Origin: Thermomicrobiales bacterium | Lineage (GTDB): Bacteria; Chloroflexota; Chloroflexia; Thermomicrobiales; UBA6265 | DNA: 36,498 nucleotides | NCBI GenBank assembly: GCA_020853615.1 | Contig: JADYYO010000199.1 | Coordinates: 1 to 36,498 of the forward strand | Reading direction: 5' to 3' | In this document: positions 31,612 to 36,498 of the stretch, piece by piece | How positions within the stretch are numbered: position 1 is the first letter of the stretch | Layout: each line of letters starts with the position of its first letter | Program-made: the position numbers and the translations under genes | Notes under the pieces: generated by a model | The model's input: the letters and a program-made list of their open reading frames with translations, nothing else | Database searches by the model: none | What the model was told of the DNA's origin: nothing

Positions 31612-33132
31612 ATGCCGCTCCTGAGCGCAACCGGCATCGACAAGCGCTTTGGCGGGGTCGTCGCCCTCCACGATGCCAATTTCTCCTGCGAGGCGGGAGA
31701 GATCCACGCTCTCCTCGGCGAAAACGGCGCCGGCAAGAGCACGATGGTGAAAGTCCTCTGCGGCGTGCATCAGCCCGACGCCGGGACGATCACCTACGCC
31801 GGCCAGCCGATCACCTTCCACGGGCCGGCCGACGCGGTCGCCGCGGGCATCGTTCCCGTCTTCCAGGAGCTGTCGCTCGTCCCCGACCTGACGGTGGCCG
31901 AGAGCCTCTTCATGGGCGAGGAGCCGCGCACGCGCCTCGGGCTGGTCGACAGCCGGCGCATGCGGCACGAGTCGCGCGCGCTGCTGGAGCGCCTCGGCTT
32001 CGGCGGCATCGATCCTGGCGCCCTCGTGCGCGATCTCTCCCTGGCCGACCGGCAGTTGATCGAGATCGCCAAGGCGCTGCGGCGCTCGCCGAAGGTCCTC
32101 ATCCTCGACGAGGCGACCTCCGCGCTCAACCGGCGCCAGGTGCAGCAGGTCTTCACCGTCGTGCGCCGCCTGCGCGACGAGGGAGTCGCCGTTGTCTTCA
32201 TCTCGCACCGGATGGATGAGGTGCGCGATCTCTGCGACCGGGCGACGATCTTCCGCGATGGGGTCGATGTCGGCACCGTCGATGTCGCCACGGCGACCGA
32301 CGACGAGATCGTGCAGTTGATGATCGGGCGCACCCTGCGCGAGACGTATCCGCCCCGCCCGCCGCGGCCGCCGGTCGAGGAGCCGCTGCTCGAGGTAAAG
32401 CACCTCGGCTGGGGCGATCGCCTGCGCGACATCACCTTCACCGTCAACAAAGGAGAGATCGTCGGCCTCTCCGGCCTCGAGGGGCAGGGGCAGGGAGACC
32501 TCCTCTTCGCCCTCTTCGGCGTCTATGTCGGCGTCACCGGGCAGGTCACGATCGGGCAGCGGCCGATCCGGCTCGGCGGCCCGCGCGACGCCATGAACGC
32601 CGGCCTCGCGCTCGTCCCGGAGGACCGCAAGACGCAGGGGTTGATCCTGCCGCTGCCGGTCGACGAGAACATCACCCTCTCGACGCTGCCGTCGGTCGCC
32701 AATCACGGGCTCATCAATCCCGCGGCGGTCGCGACCGTCACCGAGCAGATGCGCGAGCGCCTCTCCATCCGCATGGCCAGCCCGGACATCCCCGTCCGCT
32801 TCCTCAGCGGCGGCAATCAGCAGAAGGTCGCCATCGCCAAATGGCTCCTGACCGATGCGGCCGTTTACCTGCTCTACGATCCGACGCGGGGCATCGACGT
32901 CGGGGCGAAACAGGAGATCTACGACCTGATGCGCCAACTGGCGGCGGCCGGCCACGGCATCCTCTTCTTCTCGACCGACCTGGCCGAGGTCGTCGGGCTC
33001 TGCGACCGGGGGCTGGTGATGTACGAGGGGGCCATCGCGCGCGAGTTGAGCGGCCCGGCCCTGACCGACGCCAATCTTGTCAGCGCGGCCGTCGGCCTGG
33101 CCGAGTCAGGCGCGGAGGCGGTCCCGGCATGA
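31612..33132 (+). CDS. CUT2-type sugar ABC transporter ATPase (RbsA/MglA-like)
   Basis: A 506-aa protein with two ABC domains. Domain 1 has Walker A GENGAGKST (36-44), signature-like LSLADRQ (142-148) and Walker B VLILDEATSAL (162-172). Domain 2 has a degenerate Walker A region GLEGQGQGDLL but a full RFLSGGNQQKVAIAKWLL signature and LLYDPTRGIDVG. This one-active, one-degenerate arrangement is normal for RbsA/MglA. It energises uptake of the ligand bound by the preceding gene's product. The stop overlaps a 20-codon linker ORF as ATGA. Confidence 0.94.
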   Translation: MPLLSATGIDKRFGGVVALHDANFSCEAGEIHALLGENGAGKSTMVKVLCGVHQPDAGTITYAGQPITFHGPADAVAAGIVPVFQELSLVPDLTVAESLFMGEEPRTRLGLVDSRRMRHESRALLERLGFGGIDPGALVRDLSLADRQLIEIAKALRRSPKVLILDEATSALNRRQVQQVFTVVRRLRDEGVAVVFISHRMDEVRDLCDRATIFRDGVDVGTVDVATATDDEIVQLMIGRTLRETYPPRPPRPPVEEPLLEVKHLGWGDRLRDITFTVNKGEIVGLSGLEGQGQGDLLFALFGVYVGVTGQVTIGQRPIRLGGPRDAMNAGLALVPEDRKTQGLILPLPVDENITLSTLPSVANHGLINPAAVATVTEQMRERLSIRMASPDIPVRFLSGGNQQKVAIAKWLLTDAAVYLLYDPTRGIDVGAKQEIYDLMRQLAAAGHGILFFSTDLAEVVGLCDRGLVMYEGAIARELSGPALTDANLVSAAVGLAESGAEAVPA

Positions 33133-33191
33133 GACAGCGATACGAGCGCGCGCGTGCGGTGACGACGATCGCCGCGACAGGGCAGCGCTGA
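33129..33191 (+). CDS. Putative 20-aa coupling ORF between ATPase and permease
   Basis: A 21-codon frame (including stop) begins in an ATGA overlap with the ATPase stop and ends in a TGATG overlap with the permease start at 33191. The exact junctions at both ends suggest its translation carries ribosomes across an otherwise 58-nt gap. The peptide is arginine-rich with no recognisable domain. It may have no function as a protein. Confidence 0.4.
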   Translation: MRQRYERARAVTTIAATGQR

Positions 33192-34246
33192 TGGCCAGCA
33201 TCGACCTCGGGGCGCCCCTCCCGTCGCCGGACCGTACTGTCCGGGCGCGGCCCTTCGCTGTTCGCCACGGGCGCGTCCTCTTCGTCTGGGCGATCCTTCT
33301 CGCCCTGATCCTCGCCTACATCTCGGTGGTGCCGCAGTTCCGCCCGCGCGAGCAGCGCACCATCGTCAACGCGGGGCTCACCCTCGCCTCGGCCAGCCTG
33401 GGGCAGACGCTCGTCGTTCTCACCGGCGGCATCGACCTCTCGGTCGGGCCGATGGTCAGCCTCACCAACAGCATCACCTCCGCGCTGACCGACAAGGAGG
33501 CGCCGAAGTCGAGCATGGTCCGCGCGGCGGCGGCCGCGCTCGCCGTCGGCGCCCTCGGCGGCCTCGTCAACGGGATCCTCGTCGCCTACGGCCGGTTGCA
33601 GCCGATCATCGTCACTCTGGCGACCGGCTCCATCTGGACCGGCATCGCCCTCTACATCCGGCCGTCGCCCGGCGGCTATATCCCGCCCGACTTCAGCAAC
33701 CTCCTCTCCGGCACCGCCTTTCAGGAGCCGGCGCGGCTCCCCCTCGGGCTCACCTGGAGCGTGCCGATCCCGAGGGCGGCGTTCGTCGTCCTCGGGCTGG
33801 TGATCTTCTGGGTCCTCTTCCGGCGCACGCCGCTGGCCACGCGCATCTACGCGGTCGGCAGCAGCGAGGGGGCCGCCTATCTCTCCGGCGTCAATGTGCA
33901 GCGGACGCTGCTGGCGGCCTACACCCTGGCCGGGCTGGCGGCGGGCTTCGCCGGGCTGGTCAACAGCGCGCAGACCTCGACCGGCAACGCCCTCTCCGGC
34001 ACCATCTTTACCCTCAACTCGATCGCCGCGGTCGTCCTCGGCGGCGCGGCGCTCGCCGGCGGAGCGGGATCGTTCCTCGGCACCCTCGCTGGCGCGTATG
34101 TCATCTCCATCATCCCGAGCATCCTGCAGTTCTACGGGGTGAGCAGCTTCTACAAGGACCTCGTCCAAGGCTCGATCCTCCTCGTCGCCGTCGCGCTCGG
34201 CGCCATCGGCCTGCTACGCGTCCGCAACAGGATGGACCGGCTATGA
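33191..34246 (+). CDS. CUT2-type sugar ABC transporter permease 1
   Basis: A 351-aa inner-membrane permease of the BPD_transp_2 (RbsC/XylH-like) family with 8-10 helices. Key pieces are 'TLVVLTGGIDLSVGPMVSL', 'LGGLVNGILVAYGRLQPIIVTLATGSIWTGIALYI', 'IYAVGSSEGAAYLSGVNVQRTLLAAYTLAGLAAGFAGL' and 'VLGGAALAGGAGSFLGTLAGAYVI'. The start at 33191 (MASIDLGAP) overlaps the linker ORF stop; an AGGG lies about 10 nt upstream. It overlaps the second permease by ATGA and likely forms a heterodimer with it. Confidence 0.93.
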   Translation: MASIDLGAPLPSPDRTVRARPFAVRHGRVLFVWAILLALILAYISVVPQFRPREQRTIVNAGLTLASASLGQTLVVLTGGIDLSVGPMVSLTNSITSALTDKEAPKSSMVRAAAAALAVGALGGLVNGILVAYGRLQPIIVTLATGSIWTGIALYIRPSPGGYIPPDFSNLLSGTAFQEPARLPLGLTWSVPIPRAAFVVLGLVIFWVLFRRTPLATRIYAVGSSEGAAYLSGVNVQRTLLAAYTLAGLAAGFAGLVNSAQTSTGNALSGTIFTLNSIAAVVLGGAALAGGAGSFLGTLAGAYVISIIPSILQFYGVSSFYKDLVQGSILLVAVALGAIGLLRVRNRMDRL

Positions 34247-35238
34247 GCCAGATGACGACGACGCCGGTCGAGCGCAGCCCCCTGCCCGGGAGCGCCGCGC
34301 GAGCCTCGTGGCTATCGCGCAACCGCGCCTTTCTCATCCCCTACCTGCTGATCGCCATCCTCCTTGCAGCGGCGGCCATCCGCGCGCCCGGCTTCGTCTC
34401 GGCGCCGAATCTCACCCAGCAGCTCGTCCTCGCGTCGTACCTGGGGGTCATCGCCGGCGGGCAGACGATCGTCATCCTCACCGGCGGCATCGATCTCTCC
34501 GTCGCCTGGAACCTCAACCTCTCCGCCATCCTGCTCACGCAGCTCGGCGCGGAGCTGGGCGTCCTCCCGGCCGCGATCATCGCCCTCGGCGTCGCGGCGC
34601 TCGTCGGCCTCGTCAACGGGCTCGGCGTCGCCTACCTGAAGATCCCCTCGCTCGTAATGACGCTCGGCATGAACGCGGTCCTCTCCGGCGTCACCCTCGT
34701 CTACACGAACGGCTCGCCGCAGGGGGAAGCGCCGGGATTCGCGCGGGAGCTGGCGGTCGGCCGCATCGGCGGCCTCCCCTGGGCGCTCATCTTCTGGGCG
34801 CTCTTCAGCGCCGCCCTCATCGTCCTGCTGCGGCGCACGGTCTATGGCAAGCGGCTCTACGCTATCGGCAACAACATGAAGGCGGCCTACCTCTCGGGCG
34901 TCCCGGTGCGGCGCGTCCTCGTCGCCACCTACACCATCGCCGGGCTCTGCGCCGGTATCGGCGGCTTCATGCTGACCGGCTATTCGCAGCAGAGCTACCT
35001 CGGGATGGGCGACTTCTATGTCCTGCCGGCGATCGCGGCGGTCGTCATCGGCGGCACCTCGATTCTCGGCGGCTCCGGCGGCTACGCCGGCACCATCGCC
35101 GGCGCCATCACCGTCGTCCTCCTGCAGAACGTGCTGCAGATCGTCGGCATCCAGTCGGCGGGGCAGCAGATCCTCTACGGCGTCATCATCCTGCTGATGC
35201 TCTTCGTCTACGGCCGGAACGCCCGCGTCCGCGAGTGA
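34243..35238 (+). CDS. CUT2-type sugar ABC transporter permease 2
   Basis: A 331-aa permease homologous to the preceding one: 'TIVILTGGIDLSVAWNLNL', 'VGLVNGLGVAYLKIPSLVMTLGMNAVLSGVTLVYTNG', 'LYAIGNNMKAAYLSGVPVRRVLVATYTIAGLCAGIGGFML' and 'VIGGTSILGGSGGYAGTIAGAITVVLLQNVLQIVGIQ'. Start overlaps the previous stop as ATGA. Two distinct CUT2 permeases beside one fused ATPase imply a heterodimeric channel, where many ribose systems use a homodimer. Confidence 0.93.
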   Translation: MSQMTTTPVERSPLPGSAARASWLSRNRAFLIPYLLIAILLAAAAIRAPGFVSAPNLTQQLVLASYLGVIAGGQTIVILTGGIDLSVAWNLNLSAILLTQLGAELGVLPAAIIALGVAALVGLVNGLGVAYLKIPSLVMTLGMNAVLSGVTLVYTNGSPQGEAPGFARELAVGRIGGLPWALIFWALFSAALIVLLRRTVYGKRLYAIGNNMKAAYLSGVPVRRVLVATYTIAGLCAGIGGFMLTGYSQQSYLGMGDFYVLPAIAAVVIGGTSILGGSGGYAGTIAGAITVVLLQNVLQIVGIQSAGQQILYGVIILLMLFVYGRNARVRE

Positions 35239-35315
35239 CGGTCGGCTCCCGATGATGGGAGCCGCGCAGTCCCGCTCGCCGTAACCCGACGCCTCGGCCC
35301 GGCGTTGCAGAGGAG

Positions 35316-36387
35316 ATGGCGCCCTTCGCGCGGTGGTTCAGGCGCATCCTCATTGCCTTCGCGGCGGGCATCCTCCTGCTCGGCGCCTATCTCCTCTTCC
35401 CCTGGCCGATGCCGGCGGCGACCGCCTTCGCCCTGATCGCCCATCACGGCGTCCATCAGACCTTCCCCCTCGCCGGGCTGACGAACGAGACCTGCACCGC
35501 GGCGATGATCGACTCGCCGCCGCACCAGTTCATCGAGAACACCCTCCCCTCGATGCGCGCGGCCTTCGCGGCCGGGGCGACCGCTGTCGAGCTCGACATC
35601 CATCGCTCGGCGGGCGGGCAACTCGCCGTCTTCCACGACTGGACGCTCGACTGCCGCACCGACGGCACGGGGGTGACGAACCGGCAAACACTCGCCGCCC
35701 TGCAGCGGCTCGATCTCGGCTACGGCTACACGGCCGACGGCGGAACGACCTTTCCCCTGCGCGGCACGGGCGTGGGGCTGCCGGCGCTACCGGACGTTCT
35801 CGCCGCCTTCCCGGACGAGCAGTTCGTCCTCGACGACAAGGATGGGGACGGCGCGACGGCCGCCCCGCTCGCCGACTACCTGGCGACGCTGCCGCCCGAT
35901 GAGCGCGCCCGGCTGTCATATTGGGGCGGCGACACTTCCTACGCCCTGCTCCGCAGCGTGCGCCAGAGATTCAAGCTCCATCGCCGGGCGGCGCGAGGTG
36001 CGCGCCTGCCTCGGCGACTATCTCGTCCGGATGCTCTTCACCGGCCAACTCTCCGAGCAGTGCCGGGAGCCGATCATCGGCATTCCCTTCGCTCTGCTCC
36101 CCTCCATCCCGGGCTGGCCAAACCTGATCCTCGCCCGCGCCCATCAGGCCGGCGCGCGCGTCGTCGTCACCGACGTCGACACCCCCGAGCAGCTCGCCGC
36201 CGTCGCCGGCCTCCCCCTCGATGGCATCCAGACGAACCGGATCGAGGTGATCGGACCGCTGCTGGCCGATCGCGTCGCTGCGTCCGATAGCCGCGTGAGG
36301 CAAGCGTGTCATCCTGAGCTGGCGAAGGATCTCGGCTCCCCGGAATCACGTCTTCCCCCGAGCCGAGATGCTCCTTCGTCAGCATGA
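35316..36387 (+). pseudogene. Glycerophosphodiester phosphodiesterase family protein, frameshifted
   Basis: The frame from 35316 encodes a membrane-anchored GDPD: helix at 8-30, then IAHHGVH (His43/His44), ENT (Glu74), ELD (Glu92, Asp94) and FHDWTLDCRTDGTG (His107), the usual metal/catalytic set. After about residue 220 (RQRFKLH, near 35975) this frame becomes arginine-rich and meaningless. The family C-terminus resumes in the +1 frame (AGRREVRACLGDYLVRML, PNLILARAHQAGARVVVTDVDTPEQLAAVAG, DGIQTNRI) and runs to a stop at 36387. One extra or two missing bases near 35960-35985 explain this: either a real inactivating mutation or a sequencing error. The final 27 or so codons lie inside an inverted repeat. 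It follows the ABC operon by 77 bp. Confidence 0.8.
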
Positions 36388-36390
36388 CAC
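36306..36390. repeat. 85-bp imperfect inverted repeat (MITE/REP-like)
   Basis: Left arm starts GTGTCATCCTGAGCTGGCGA and runs through AGGATCTCGGCTC; the right arm, on the other strand, reads GTGTCATGCTGACGAAGGAG then CATCTCGGCTC. The arms differ by small indels and one base and flank a short centre. The 'GTCATCCTGAGC...GAAGGATCT' pattern is a widespread type of dispersed bacterial inverted repeat (from memory). It covers the 3' end of the phosphodiesterase frame. Confidence 0.75.
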
Positions 36391-36421
36391 ATCGTTTACA
36401 CGGTCCTGTCGGCAAGCCGGA

Positions 36422-36498
36422 TCAGACCGGGACGGCGCGAAGCTCCGCGGCGGTCTCGGCGATCCGCTCGACGTGCCCCGGGTCGATCCCCGGCGGGA
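36422..36498 (-). CDS. C-terminal fragment of a gene entering from the right edge
   Basis: A minus-strand frame open to the window edge ends ...PPGIDPGHVERIAETAAELRAVPV then TGA at 36422-36424. Amphipathic composition and GC-rich third positions look coding, but 24 residues are too few to name a family. The inverted repeat lies 31 bp beyond its stop, in the convergent space between the two genes. Confidence 0.5.
   Translation of the reverse strand, partial: PPGIDPGHVERIAETAAELRAVPV

Noticed and set aside
30067-32955. Minus-strand open frame of 962 aa across the sugar ABC operon
   Set aside because: It is a shadow of the binding-protein and ATPase genes, with low-complexity charged composition and no domain.

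Overview
The window is high-GC bacterial DNA. The tightly packed genes, the many soluble PAS/GAF sensor kinases and c-di-GMP proteins, and a Tat-exported sugar-binding protein with an 'AQDASPAASPAA' linker after its signal peptide point to Chloroflexota, most likely class Thermomicrobia (Sphaerobacter-like). That placement is inference from style, not a database match. No rRNA, tRNA, CRISPR array, prophage or plasmid replication gene was seen.

Layout. 1-8.5 kb: the 3' part of an SDR oxidoreductase; a small minus-strand membrane pair (HsmA-like plus a 4-TM protein); a translationally coupled operon of DHA2-type MFS exporter, NarL-type histidine kinase and LuxR-type response regulator; a UGT-like glycosyltransferase divergent from a second DHA2 MFS exporter. 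8.5-13.5 kb: a soluble PAS histidine kinase, a third (MFS_3-type) exporter and a membrane HD-GYP protein. 13.5-15.2 kb: a 1.7-kb stretch with no conventional gene. Its minus strand carries seven complete tandem mini-genes, each with its own Shine-Dalgarno, ATG and TAG and each encoding a 17-residue peptide of pattern MTWDxxxxx(R/T/Q)(H/Y)DSATWK, behind a near-consensus promoter and preceded by a truncated eighth unit. 15.2-21.8 kb: a PAS-GGDEF-EAL protein, a radical SAM protein on what looks like a leaderless transcript, and an 1113-aa PAS/GAF hybrid sensor kinase. 21.8-29.1 kb: a short membrane ORF behind a stem-rich leader, an EamA transporter, a DUF47-PiT phosphate pair, a VOC ring-cleaving dioxygenase, a secreted TAP-type alpha/beta hydrolase and a dGTPase-like HD protein. 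29.1-30.1 kb: a REP-associated tyrosine transposase (RAYT) with its palindromes both inside and beside the gene. 30.2-35.2 kb: a CUT2-type sugar ABC transporter operon. 35.3-36.4 kb: a frameshifted glycerophosphodiester phosphodiesterase whose 3' end runs into an 85-bp inverted repeat, then the 3' end of a minus-strand gene.

The most unusual element is the tandem peptide array at 13861-14480. The reading frame is kept in every unit, the spacers (27, 28 or 31 nt) change length out of frame, each unit has its own ribosome-binding site, and differences fall at wobble positions or in a five-residue central block. This suggests a family of separately translated, secreted, modified or signalling micropeptides. 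It lies between two c-di-GMP turnover genes (HD-GYP downstream on the same strand, GGDEF-EAL divergent). No peptide-modifying enzyme or dedicated exporter is recognisable beside it, so its function is open.
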